A stretch of DNA of 46,380 nucleotides from Burkholderia sp. H160 (lineage in GTDB: Bacteria; Pseudomonadota; Gammaproteobacteria; Burkholderiales; Burkholderiaceae). Below the pieces are notes generated by a model. That model ran no database searches. It had not been told where the DNA came from and saw nothing but the letters and a program-made list of their open reading frames with translations. Shown one piece after another: positions 1-7,502 of this stretch; position 1 is the stretch's first letter, and the number at the start of each line of letters is the position of its first letter. A program made the translations under genes and the position numbers. The DNA is taken from assembly GCA_000173575.1 (NCBI GenBank), contig ABYL01000047.1:1-46380 (forward strand). The letters run 5' to 3'.

Positions 1-105
1 GTGACTCGATTGATGCCATCGATCACATCGCCGGCGCGATATGCGGCCGCAGGGCCGCTAAAGAACATGCTGTACGTCGATAACGATAACGGCAATACGG
101 GACAT
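1..105 (-). pseudogene. isochorismatase-family hydrolase, N-terminal part, frameshifted, runs off the left edge
   Basis: Read leftwards from an ATG at 105-103 with a good ribosome site (GAGG) just upstream, the frame gives MSRIAVIVIDVQHVL and then a TAG. One frame over, the reading continues as SGPAAAYRAGDVIDGINRV to the window edge. Together these match the start of cysteine hydrolases of the isochorismatase family, where strand beta-1 is followed by the catalytic Asp in the VIDVQ motif. The break needs a single-base change around position 61-66, so this is either a pseudogene or a sequencing error. Only the first 35 or so residues are visible, so the substrate cannot be guessed. Confidence 0.5.
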
Positions 106-457
106 GCAAGCCTCGCAATTCGTTGGTCAATGGGGGCGAGTTCCGCAGCGCCGGTTGCGAAGCCGTCATCTGCGGGAGACTCGATGCATGGCTTCAGGAG
201 CGCGCATACCGATGAACTTTGCGTAAGCTGGAGTTCCTGCCATTGTCGACGATCTGGCTGGGACCGTCCAACGTCCGTAGATGGCTGATCTGAGCCAATC
301 ACTCGCCTGCCCCCATGAACAGACTTGGCCCAGCTGGCTCGATCCAAAGTCCGCCACCCTGCACTATCATGGTGGAGTCCAGGAGGGCGCGCATGTGTAC
401 CTGAGAAGCCAGCCCGAACGCAGCTCGTGGTGCACGAATAAGGACGTCATAACCGAC
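106..457. other. intergenic stretch without a recognisable gene
   Basis: Open frames here have no family resemblance, and the longer frame running into the BON gene lacks a signal peptide if started early. No terminator or repeat was seen. Confidence 0.4.
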
Positions 458-802
458 ATGCGAAACGCGCCATACATCAAAAGCCGATTGATGATCGTCG
501 CGGTATTTGCGTTGCCCGCGTTCGTGTTCATCAACGGCTGTAGGTCGCCGGCGACGCCAGCCGTGACCGCGCCGGGAGCGATCGCCACTGACGACGCTGC
601 GCTCGCCTCCCGGGTGAAGCAGGCGCTCGTCGCGGACCCGAGGCTGAGATCGTTGCCGATCAGCGTCGCAACGTATCGAGGCGTCGTGCAGTTGTCAGGA
701 AACGTGGATACAGAGGTACAAATTCAGCAAGCGCTTGCCGTGACGCGTGGCGTACCGGGGGTGCAATCCGTGAGCAACGATCTGCACCTCAGGTCGCAAT
801 GA
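458..802 (+). CDS. BON-domain lipoprotein
   Basis: A 114-residue protein. It opens with a short basic segment and a hydrophobic stretch (residues about 10-26) that ends in a lipobox-like FINGC, with Cys28 as the likely lipidated residue, so it should sit in the envelope. Residues about 47-112 form one BON domain: the LASRVKQALVADPRL helix, the strand VATYRGVVQLSGNV and the final GVPGVQSVSNDLHL are characteristic. BON proteins (OsmY and relatives) are thought to bind phospholipid or other envelope components. I start at the ATG at 458 because it gives a complete signal peptide; the ATG at 491 is an alternative, and longer frames upstream add no signal-like sequence. It lies 350 bp before the sigma-factor operon with no visible coupling. 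Confidence 0.8.
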   Translation: MRNAPYIKSRLMIVAVFALPAFVFINGCRSPATPAVTAPGAIATDDAALASRVKQALVADPRLRSLPISVATYRGVVQLSGNVDTEVQIQQALAVTRGVPGVQSVSNDLHLRSQ

Positions 803-1152
803 CGCGCCTTCGCCGGAAAACAGATTACGAGCGAGTAACACAGGAGAGCGCGCCATAGCGGGGCTGTCTCACAATTGACCAGGTCCTGGCGCGAGACAGC
901 AATGCTGTGTGTTGCATCGAGCGGTTGAATCTGCAAGTGATGGCGGCTTGAGCGACAGCTTTCAGGCAGTGTTCTTCAGAAAGTCGTATTGACCGGCCCC
1001 GGATCTCACATACGCCCGCAGTGCGCCGTAACGCTTTAGAATTTTTTTGCGGCAGGTGCATCCAGACACTGGTCTGTCCCGTAACTCCTGGTTTGGCAGG
1101 CTCCGGCGTAGTCGGCACAGCATGCCCCGATTCACTCAGGGAGGGTCTCGAA
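803..1152. other. leader region before the sigma operon
   Basis: No gene was recognised. It contains an 8-bp inverted repeat (GCTGTCTC at 863-870 with GAGACAGC at 893-900, 22-base loop) of unknown role, without a T-run. It also contains the candidate ECF promoter described separately. Confidence 0.45.
1057..1083 (+). promoter_or_regulatory. candidate ECF promoter of the sigma/anti-sigma operon
   Basis: TGCATCC at 1057-1063 and CGTA at 1080-1083 are 16 bases apart. The same two blocks with the same spacing occur before the fasciclin gene (2624-2650). Bipartite motifs with a CGT-type -10 are typical of ECF sigma factors, so this is inferred to be the autoregulated promoter of the adjacent sigma factor. 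Confidence 0.55.
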
Positions 1153-1851
1153 ATGCGATGGCAACTGCCGCAAATGGCGCTCGTTTTGAACGGCGAACGC
1201 ATGGCGGCTACGCCGGGTCTCCAGATCCCGCACGGCTGGTCCCCGGAGAACAGGGCTTACATGAGAGGCAATCCGGCAACCGATGGCGGTCGCCCAACGG
1301 GCAACCTCGCCCGTCGCGGCGACGAACTGAACCAGCTCCTGCTCGATGTCGGTACAGGTGATCAGACCGCCTTCGCCACGCTTTACCGGCACACTGCCGC
1401 GAAGCTGTTCGGCGTGTGCCTGAAGATGCTGCGCGATCGCAGCGAGGCCGAGGAGGTACTGCAAGACGTCTATGTCACGGTATGGCGCCGGGCCGTGACC
1501 TTCGACCCGACACTGGCGAGTGCAGTCACGTGGCTCGTTGCTATCGCGCGCAATCGGGCCATCGACCGCCTGCGGCGGCACCGCGAGGAACCGCTGGACG
1601 AGTCGACAGAGGAAGAGATTGTCGACGATCGGCCGTCGCCCGCCACGATCGCTGAGCAAAGCGAAGATCGACGCCGTCTGGAGCACTGCCTGGAAGCACT
1701 GCCGGCCCGGCAGGGTAGCCTCGTGCGGGAGGCGTTTTTCTCAGGCGCTACATACGCGGAACTGGCGGAGCGCCTGAGCGTGCCACTGGGTACCATGAAA
1801 AGCTGGATCCGCCGCAGTCTGCTCCAGCTCAAAGTGTGTCTCGAGCGATGA
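1153..1851 (+). CDS. ECF RNA polymerase sigma factor, SigK-like
   Basis: The conserved part of the protein holds sigma region 2 (about residues 74-140 from this start: AFATLYRHTAAKLFG, then SEAEEVLQDVYVTVWR and the -10 reading helix WLVAIARNRAIDRLRR) and sigma region 4 (about 177-232: LEALPARQGSLVREAFF, YAELAERLSVPLGTMKSWIRR). The C-terminal gene neighbour is an RskA-like anti-sigma factor whose ATG overlaps this stop codon (ATGA), the usual arrangement for co-regulated pairs. I chose the ATG at 1153 because GGGAGGG lies 7 bases upstream and the start falls after the candidate promoter at 1057-1083. The ATG at 1261 would give a more typical 196-residue protein and remains possible. It is expected to be held inactive by the anti-sigma factor and to drive its own operon and the fasciclin gene. 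Confidence 0.88.
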   Translation: MRWQLPQMALVLNGERMAATPGLQIPHGWSPENRAYMRGNPATDGGRPTGNLARRGDELNQLLLDVGTGDQTAFATLYRHTAAKLFGVCLKMLRDRSEAEEVLQDVYVTVWRRAVTFDPTLASAVTWLVAIARNRAIDRLRRHREEPLDESTEEEIVDDRPSPATIAEQSEDRRRLEHCLEALPARQGSLVREAFFSGATYAELAERLSVPLGTMKSWIRRSLLQLKVCLER

Positions 1852-2570
1852 ATACGCCACTCTCCGGCCCTGACGATCTGCGGTGCGCCGAATACGTCCT
1901 GGGCGTACTCGACGCGCGCGGGCGCACGCAGATCGAACAGGCGATGCTGCGCGATCCCCAACTGGCCGCGAGCATAGCGCGCTGGCAGAACTACCTGATG
2001 CCGCTCAATGAAGATATCGATGAGATCGCGCCGGCGCCGTACGTGTGGGCTCGCATCCAGTCGGAACTGGGCTTCGCGCCGGCGGAGTCACGGCGAGCCC
2101 GCGTCAAATGGTGGGACGACGTTCGCTTGTGGCGCTGGATTGGCATCGGTTCGAGCGTCGTGGCCATGGCGCTCGTTGGCCTGTCCATTCTGCCGGTCCG
2201 CGAGGAACCCGTCGCAGTACCGGGCCACGAAGGCTACAAGGTGGCAAGGATCGTTCGGGAAGGCGATATCGCCGGATGGATCGCGGTCGTCGACGTCGAA
2301 CGTGCCCGCATGGTGATCGTCCCGGCACGCGGCACGCCGGTCGCGGCGGACCGTTCCACCGAACTGTGGTTAATTCCGCCGGGCGCGCGACCCGTCTCCC
2401 TCGGCGTGATTGACGCGGATCGGCCAACCGTCGTGTCGCTACCGCAGGCCCGGCTCGCCTCGCTGAATGCGCGAACGGTCCTGGCCGTGTCTCTGGAGCC
2501 GCACGGTGGATCACCGACCGGGCAACCTACCGGGCCGGTACTAGCCAAAGGTGTTGTAGGCGGCGCATGA
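1848..2570 (+). CDS. anti-sigma factor, RskA/anti-sigma-K family
   Basis: A 240-residue protein. The N-terminal part (1-75) is the helical anti-sigma domain: CAEYVLGVLD is the typical first helix, followed by a RDPQLAASIARWQNYL helix. One membrane span lies at about residues 97-117. The C-terminal half (about 120-235) is the extracytoplasmic RskA domain, with the recognisable ELWLIPPGARPVSLGVI and TVLAVSLEPHGGSPTGQPTG segments. It should bind and inhibit the sigma factor encoded just upstream and release it on an envelope signal. The start is the ATG overlapping the sigma stop; a GTG at 1836 is possible but adds only four residues. Confidence 0.88.
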   Translation: MNTPLSGPDDLRCAEYVLGVLDARGRTQIEQAMLRDPQLAASIARWQNYLMPLNEDIDEIAPAPYVWARIQSELGFAPAESRRARVKWWDDVRLWRWIGIGSSVVAMALVGLSILPVREEPVAVPGHEGYKVARIVREGDIAGWIAVVDVERARMVIVPARGTPVAADRSTELWLIPPGARPVSLGVIDADRPTVVSLPQARLASLNARTVLAVSLEPHGGSPTGQPTGPVLAKGVVGGA

Positions 2571-2623
2571 GCGCATTCCACTTACGTTCACCAGTGACAG
2601 CTCGACAACCATGCGATAGCGCG

Positions 2624-2650
2624 TGCATCCGTAATCTCGTTCTATCCGTA
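2624..2650 (+). promoter_or_regulatory. candidate ECF promoter of the fasciclin gene
   Basis: TGCATCC at 2624-2630 and CGTA at 2647-2650, spaced 16 bases, repeat the pattern seen before the sigma gene. It lies 50 bases upstream of the fasciclin start, a normal leader length. The matching pair suggests one sigma factor serves both. Confidence 0.55.
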
Positions 2651-2699
2651 TCTTCGATTGCTTCCAGTCCGGAAGCATCGATCTTTCGGGAGAACCCAG

Positions 2700-3284
2700 A
2701 TGGAATCCTGCAACACGATTAAAACGGTCGGGGCGATGCTTGCATTTGCTCTGGTGCTGGGAACGACGACGCCAGTCGCGACGGCCGGTTCGATGGCTAC
2801 GGACAACGCCGTGGAGGTCGGTGGCGCCGCGATGTATCCGTCAAAAAACATCATCCAGAATGCGGTGAATTCGAACGACCACACAACCTTGGTGGCTGCG
2901 GTGAAGGCTGGTGGACTCGTCGATACATTGTCGGGCAAGGGGCCCTTCACGGTCTTCGCGCCGACCAACGAGGCATTCTCCGCATTGCCAGCCGGCACGG
3001 TCCAGACGCTGCTCAAACCCGAGAACAAGGCAATGCTCGTGAAAGTGCTTACGTATCACGTCGTGCCCGGCCGCCTCACCGCACACGATCTCGCCATGGC
3101 AGTCGAACAGGGCGGCGGCAAGGCGAGCCTGAAGACGGTCGAGGGAGATTCACTCATCGTCAGCAAGGACGCCAGAGGGTGGAGCATCACCGACGACAAG
3201 GGCGACGTCGCACACGTGACGATCGGCGACGTCATGCAGTCCAACGGCGTTATTCATGTCGTCGACACCGTGCTGCTGCCCTGA
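2700..3284 (+). CDS. secreted fasciclin (FAS1) domain protein
   Basis: A 194-residue protein. A signal peptide covers about residues 1-29. One FAS1 domain fills residues 48-194: the H1 box GPFTVFAPTNEAFSALP (81-97), the YHVVPG motif (119-124) and the H2 box NGVIHVVDTVLLP (182-194) are all clear. FAS1 proteins are secreted or surface adhesion-like proteins. The start follows a GGGAGA ribosome site. It lies 130 bp after the anti-sigma gene with its own candidate ECF promoter. In mycobacteria the SigK/RskA pair controls the fasciclin proteins MPT70/MPT83, so the same three-part arrangement here suggests this is the sigma factor's target. Confidence 0.9.
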   Translation: MESCNTIKTVGAMLAFALVLGTTTPVATAGSMATDNAVEVGGAAMYPSKNIIQNAVNSNDHTTLVAAVKAGGLVDTLSGKGPFTVFAPTNEAFSALPAGTVQTLLKPENKAMLVKVLTYHVVPGRLTAHDLAMAVEQGGGKASLKTVEGDSLIVSKDARGWSITDDKGDVAHVTIGDVMQSNGVIHVVDTVLLP

Positions 3285-3838
3285 CGACGAATTGAAAACC
3301 GCGAACGGAGCGTCAGGCCGATGGCGTTCAATATTCTTGCCCGAAGGCTGCTCCGTTCCCAGCGTGGTCCGACTGCATCGCACTGCGCTCCCTTGGACGG
3401 GCCCCATGTCTGGATTGTCGACGATTCATCCATGGAGATCGAATGACCGAAGCTGGGTACGGTCCCGGAAGTTAGCTAACAACCGGCATCGAATCGAAAC
3501 GACACCTGGGCCAATTTCCGCAGTCGACCCATCGCCGAAGGTCGGGTCGTCGCGGATCCAACGGCAGGTATCAAAGCGGAACGGCCATAGCGAGCCTTCA
3601 TATTTGGACTCGTCTTCGGCCTGAGCCGACGTTCGCCAGTCAATTGCGACGGACCGCTCCGGCCGGCAGTACGCATTCGGCTCCCTCGCCGAAAGCTGCC
3701 ATTGAAGACTCCCACGCCAGCTCCGGCAGGAAGTTCGCTGAACTGGTGCTCTCGGCCATCTACGGTCCTTCGCCCCCACTTTCACACGAACATTTCAGTG
3801 TCGGCTTTACCGCCACCAACCGCCGTTCGCAGTACTGG
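3285..3838. other. gene-poor stretch
   Basis: No gene was recognised on either strand. The minus strand between about 3430 and 3790 stays open for 119 codons, but its composition (many Arg, Ser, Cys, Trp) and lack of a ribosome site do not look like a real protein. No terminator was found. Confidence 0.35.
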
Positions 3839-4741
3839 CTACCGACGCGCCAGGAACGGCAGAAGCTCCGCAGTGACCTCTTGCGGGCGCTCTTCTGGAA
3901 GAAGATGGCCGCCGTTAAGTGCTTTCCCCCTGACATTGCTTGCCCAGCACCGCCAGATGTCGAGTGGCGAGGTCTTTCCCCGAAAAGAATCGGGCCACAA
4001 GGCGAGGACAGGACATTGCAGCATCGTTCCCGCAGCACGGTCAGCTGCGTCGTTCTCGAGGTCCTCATGCGCCGCGGCACGGTAGTCTTCGCACATCGCA
4101 TGGCGCACCGACGGATCGCGAAAAGCCTGTCTGTAGGCGGTCAGAGCATCTGCATCGATGTCATCAAGTCCGCCTGCCATATTGCCCAAGGCGGCGTCGA
4201 TAAATGCATCGGGATCGGCCGATAGTAGCCGCTCAGGAAGGTCGAACGGTTGGGCAAGCAGAAACCAGTGAAAATTTGCCAGCCCAAATCGCATGTCCAC
4301 GCCATTCCACGCATCCAGAGTCGGAACTACAGCCAGTGCGGCATAATGTGTACTCCGGCTCGGATGATCCAGCGCGAGGCGGTATCCAACACGCGCGCCC
4401 CTGTCGTGCCCGACGACGGCAAATTCTTCATGCCCGAGTTGCGTCATCATCGCGACCAACGAATCGCCAACACGGCGTTTGGTCCAGCGCGGACAGTCGG
4501 CGCCGGTTTTGCTTTTTCCATACCCTGGCAGGTCAGGCGCGACCACCGTGAATGAATGTGCCAGCCGAGGAGCAATATAACGCCATGCCAGATGCGTCTG
4601 CGGATAGCCGTGCAGCAAGAGTACTGCCGGTCCCGAGCCGCCAATGACGCCGCTAAACGAGACATCTCCTGCGTCGACCTGGAGACCGGAGAAACTCGGA
4701 AAATGGTCATGCGAATCATGACGGAAGCTTTCAGATGACAT
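3839..4741 (-). CDS. alpha/beta hydrolase, fluoroacetate (haloacetate) dehalogenase-like
   Basis: A 300-residue alpha/beta hydrolase, with HGYPQTHLAW at 44-53. The nucleophile elbow GHDRGARVGYRLALDHP gives Asp113 as nucleophile with Arg114 and Arg117, the residues that hold the carboxylate of haloacetates. NFHWFLLAQP supplies His158-Trp159 and CEDYRAA supplies Tyr220, the halide-pocket trio of fluoroacetate dehalogenase. NGGHLLPEERP holds the catalytic His279. The usual acid two residues before the VPT sequence after strand 6 is Ala137 here instead of Asp; Asp251 after strand 7 could replace it. The start has GGGAGG upstream. It lies 26 bp downstream of a second hydrolase on the same strand, so the two may be cotranscribed. 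Activity on haloacetates is an inference from the pocket residues. Confidence 0.85.
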   Translation of the reverse strand: MSSESFRHDSHDHFPSFSGLQVDAGDVSFSGVIGGSGPAVLLLHGYPQTHLAWRYIAPRLAHSFTVVAPDLPGYGKSKTGADCPRWTKRRVGDSLVAMMTQLGHEEFAVVGHDRGARVGYRLALDHPSRSTHYAALAVVPTLDAWNGVDMRFGLANFHWFLLAQPFDLPERLLSADPDAFIDAALGNMAGGLDDIDADALTAYRQAFRDPSVRHAMCEDYRAAAHEDLENDAADRAAGTMLQCPVLALWPDSFRGKTSPLDIWRCWASNVRGKALNGGHLLPEERPQEVTAELLPFLARR

Positions 4742-4767
4742 TTGTCCCTCCCGTGTCGGTTGTCGAC

Positions 4768-5676
4768 TCAGTGCGCCACGGCGGTATCGATGAAAGCGGC
4801 CAGATCGTGATTGAAGCGATCCGGCTCTTCCATGAAAGGTGCGTGACCTGAATTCGCATACAGCTTGCTTTGAATGTGCGGATCGATTTCCTTCGCACGG
4901 GCGATCGCACCACCAGTGTTCACAAGCGCGTCGTGTTCACCATACAGCAACAGGACAGGCACTCTGGTCTTGCTTAAGCCTTCGGACGCGGCAATAGTCA
5001 TCGACTGAACTGCTCCTTGCATCTCCCACGACGCCATCGCCGCATTGGCGAGCAGACGCTCGATTGTGGACCTGTCGGGCTGCGTATGGAAGCACAGGCT
5101 GAGGAATGTGCGTTCGCCATCCAGATGCGTCTTCAAATCGGGGGAGATCATGTCGCGATATACCTCCGGATGGCTCACAATCTGGTCCTCTTTCAGTTCA
5201 ATCACGCCGTCGACATAGACCGCTCCGGCAATCTGGCTATCGCCAGATGCTGCCAGATAGTTCGATATGACTGCGCCGCCCAACGACCACCCGACAAGTA
5301 CAGGATTGCTCGCATGCGTCAATTCGATGACGGTGGCGAGATCATCTGCCCAACGCCGCCCGTCGCGGTACGCTTCGGCCTCTGCTGGCTTGCCGGACAC
5401 ACCATGGCCGCGCAGGTCGTAAGTGATGATGCGATACCGCCGAAGTACCGTGCTGTTGACTTGCGCGTCCCAGTTCAGGCGGCTGCCAAGTAATCCGTGA
5501 ATCAACACGACAGTCGGCCCAGCCGAGTTTCCGGATTCCTGGACGGCGATTGTGACGCCGTCAGGCGCGGTGACTGTATAGTTTTTTGTGGTCGCGATTG
5601 CGGCTGACGACACCGCAAGCGTGGCGGCCGTTGCCGCCAGCGCTAGAAGCCCGTGACGAAAGATGTTGTGGGACAT
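4768..5676 (-). CDS. exported alpha/beta hydrolase
   Basis: A 302-residue protein beginning with a clear signal peptide (about residues 1-28, ending SSAAIA), so it probably acts in the periplasm. The fold markers are VVLIHGLLGS (56-65, oxyanion region), GWSLGG with Ser131 as nucleophile, GEHDAL with Asp249, and NSGHAPFMEEP with His278, forming a Ser-Asp-His triad. It resembles the non-haem chloroperoxidase/esterase group, and the substrate is unknown. It is transcribed away from a MerR-family regulator at 5765, with a MerR-type promoter in the 88-bp gap, so it is probably that regulator's target. Confidence 0.82.
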   Translation of the reverse strand: MSHNIFRHGLLALAATAATLAVSSAAIATTKNYTVTAPDGVTIAVQESGNSAGPTVVLIHGLLGSRLNWDAQVNSTVLRRYRIITYDLRGHGVSGKPAEAEAYRDGRRWADDLATVIELTHASNPVLVGWSLGGAVISNYLAASGDSQIAGAVYVDGVIELKEDQIVSHPEVYRDMISPDLKTHLDGERTFLSLCFHTQPDRSTIERLLANAAMASWEMQGAVQSMTIAASEGLSKTRVPVLLLYGEHDALVNTGGAIARAKEIDPHIQSKLYANSGHAPFMEEPDRFNHDLAAFIDTAVAH

Positions 5677-5710
5677 GATCTGTGCTCCAGGATCGTTGAG
5701 ACGCCCACAA

Positions 5711-5741
5711 GTCTCAACCCTTACACTGATGTGAGGGTCAA
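5711..5741 (-). promoter_or_regulatory. MerR-type promoter/operator for the exported hydrolase
   Basis: On the minus strand a -35 TTGACC (5741-5736) is followed after 19 bases by a weak -10 TGAGAC (5716-5711). The long spacer holds an inverted repeat, CCTCACA and TGTAAGG separated by TCAG (5736-5719), with one mismatch. An overlong spacer containing a palindrome is the hallmark of MerR-controlled promoters. Confidence 0.6.
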
Positions 5742-5764
5742 GCGAAAAGTGCTATGCTTTTTCC

Positions 5765-6193
5765 ATGATTCAATCTATCGGGCAAAACCTGCTGACCATT
5801 GGCGAGCTTGCGCGCGAGACGGGCGCGAGCGTGCGCTCGATCCGTCATTACGATGAGCATGGTCTGCTAACTTCCGTTCGCTCGAGTAATGGCTACCGGG
5901 CGTTTCCAATTGCAGCTGCTACGCAGGTCAAGCAGATTCAGCGGATGATCGCGACAGGTTTCAGTCTGGCTGATATCCGCTCGTTTCCTGACTGCATGCG
6001 CATGATCGAAGGCGCGGGTTCATGCCCAGAGACCACCGATGCCCAGCGCAAGCGACTGGCCTCGATCGAGCGCCAGATAGCGGACCTTGAACGCCGTCGC
6101 GCGCGTCTGCTTAAGACACTGGCTGATGGGGCAGTTCCACCTTTAGACCAATTTCCGCAAAACGAACCGGTAAAGCGCAATACCACGACGTGA
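5765..6193 (+). CDS. MerR-family transcriptional regulator
   Basis: A 142-residue protein with the MerR winged helix at residues about 9-78: LTIGELARETGASVRSIRHY, DEHGLL, then GYRAF, followed by IQRMIATGFSLADIRSF. The C-terminal half has a long coiled coil (about 90-125, RLASIERQIADLERRRARLLKTL) for dimerisation. CPET at residues 87-90 has a single Cys, so a metal site is not evident. It is divergent from the exported hydrolase gene and shares its control region, where a MerR-type palindrome lies. The ligand is unknown. Confidence 0.9.
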   Translation: MIQSIGQNLLTIGELARETGASVRSIRHYDEHGLLTSVRSSNGYRAFPIAAATQVKQIQRMIATGFSLADIRSFPDCMRMIEGAGSCPETTDAQRKRLASIERQIADLERRRARLLKTLADGAVPPLDQFPQNEPVKRNTTT

Positions 6194-6564
6194 GCGGCCG
6201 TTGTGTCCCCGGCGACGGTCATTAACAATGGAGCACGTCGACCGGCCGATGTGGAGGCAATTGGCCCGGTGCTGCTCGACGGCCGCTCTAATCTGAATGA
6301 CCACTACACATCGACAACGCCCCACCTGACATCAACAAAAAAACAGCGCCAGCGGGTCCGCGTCATTCATGACGTCCCGCGCAGCCGTCCCCTGAAAGCC
6401 GGAAAAACTGTCGCTGCAGTCCATCGGCCAGGGCGTCACAACGTTCGCGTTTCCGCAATCTTGCTTTCGCCCTGCCCGGCTTCTTTCAGACGCCGGGAAG
6501 CCCGACTATACGTCCACGCCTCGACACATCGTCGCGGCCTCTTCCAAAAGGACGAGCAATCAAA
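6194..6564. other. intergenic stretch without a recognisable gene
   Basis: Nothing convincing was seen on either strand. A small inverted repeat CCCGGC/GCCGGG near 6475-6500 is too short to interpret. Confidence 0.4.
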
Positions 6565-7458
6565 GTGGACACCATTCATCGATATCGGATCGGCAGTGCG
6601 ACCGTGACACGGGTCGCCGAACTCGCTCTTCCCGAGATTCCTTCGGCCTATCTGTTTCCCGACCGGGATCGCACGATCCTTGCCAACGATCCGCCGCCGT
6701 GGATCGGCCGCGAGAACGTCTCGCAAGACGGTGAAACGCTCGCGTTGAGCGTGCACACCTGGCTCGTGCAGACGGCGGGCAAAACCATCCTGATCGACAC
6801 GGGTGCCGGCAACGGCAAGCATCGGCCGCTGAACCCCGTGTTCAATCAACTCGATACGTCGTACCTCCAGCGCCTTGCCGCAGCCGGCGTTCAGCCGGCC
6901 GACGTCGACTTCGTGCTGATCACGCATCTGCACGTCGATCACGTCGGCTGGAACACGGTGCGCAAAGGTGACGCGTGGCACCCAACATTCGCCAATGCGA
7001 CCTACGTGTTCTCGGATGCCGAGTACCGTTTCTATGCCGACGAAGCGAACGTGCAGACACCGAGCGCCGGCGTATTCGAGGACAGCGTGCAGCCGATTGT
7101 CGATGCAGGCCAGGCCCTGTTGATCGACGCGCAAAGCCAGCCCACGCTCGAAGGCCTGGAGGGGTTCACGTTCTATCGAACCAAAGGCCACAGCTTCGAC
7201 CATCTGTCGATCGGCTTCACTTCTGAAGGGCAGCATGCGCTGTTTTCCGGCGACGTCATGCATCACCCGATTCAGATAGCCAAGCCCGAGTGGAACTCGA
7301 CCTTCTGCGAGTTTCCCGACGATGCCGAGCGCTCGCGGCTCTGGGCGCTGAACCACGCCGCAGACCGTCACGCGCTGTTCTTCAGCAGTCATTTTCCTGG
7401 AACGTCCGTGGGCGTCGTCGAAAGGCAAGCCGGCGGTTTCGCCTGGCTGCCCCGCTGA
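6565..7458 (+). CDS. MBL-fold metallo-hydrolase (lactonase-like)
   Basis: A 297-residue metallo-beta-lactamase-fold enzyme. The metal site is THLHVDHVGW (His121, His123, Asp125, His126), with His209 in TKGHSFDH, Asp230 in FSGDVMHH and His276 near the end. LIDTGAGNG (77-84) is the usual strand-turn before the metal motif. The layout resembles N-acyl-homoserine-lactone lactonases and related hydrolases, but the substrate is not proven. It starts at a GTG after AAAAGGA. The stop codon lies inside a 9-bp tandem repeat that separates it from the next hydrolase gene, with which it is probably cotranscribed; a LysR gene follows on the same strand. Confidence 0.85.
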   Translation: MDTIHRYRIGSATVTRVAELALPEIPSAYLFPDRDRTILANDPPPWIGRENVSQDGETLALSVHTWLVQTAGKTILIDTGAGNGKHRPLNPVFNQLDTSYLQRLAAAGVQPADVDFVLITHLHVDHVGWNTVRKGDAWHPTFANATYVFSDAEYRFYADEANVQTPSAGVFEDSVQPIVDAGQALLIDAQSQPTLEGLEGFTFYRTKGHSFDHLSIGFTSEGQHALFSGDVMHHPIQIAKPEWNSTFCEFPDDAERSRLWALNHAADRHALFFSSHFPGTSVGVVERQAGGFAWLPR

Positions 7459-7482
7459 ACCTCTTGAACCTCTTGAACCTCT
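7456..7482. repeat. three tandem copies of a 9-bp unit
   Basis: TGAACCTCT is repeated exactly three times. The first copy contains the stop codon of the MBL gene, and in frame each unit would read as stop-Thr-Ser. The array sits immediately before the ribosome site of the next gene, so copy number would change the gap between two cotranscribed genes. Confidence 0.85.
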
Positions 7483-7502
7483 CCACGAGGAGAGCAAACA
7501 TC

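Noticed and set aside
863-900. 8-bp inverted repeat as a terminator of the BON gene
   Set aside because: 22-base loop and no T-run; left as an unexplained repeat.
3426-3785. 119-codon minus-strand open frame
   Set aside because: No ribosome site, biased composition typical of an antisense or intergenic frame in GC-rich DNA, no motif.
6436-7497. 353-codon minus-strand open frame over the MBL gene
   Set aside because: It is the antisense shadow of a well-supported enzyme with intact metal motifs; no motif of its own.
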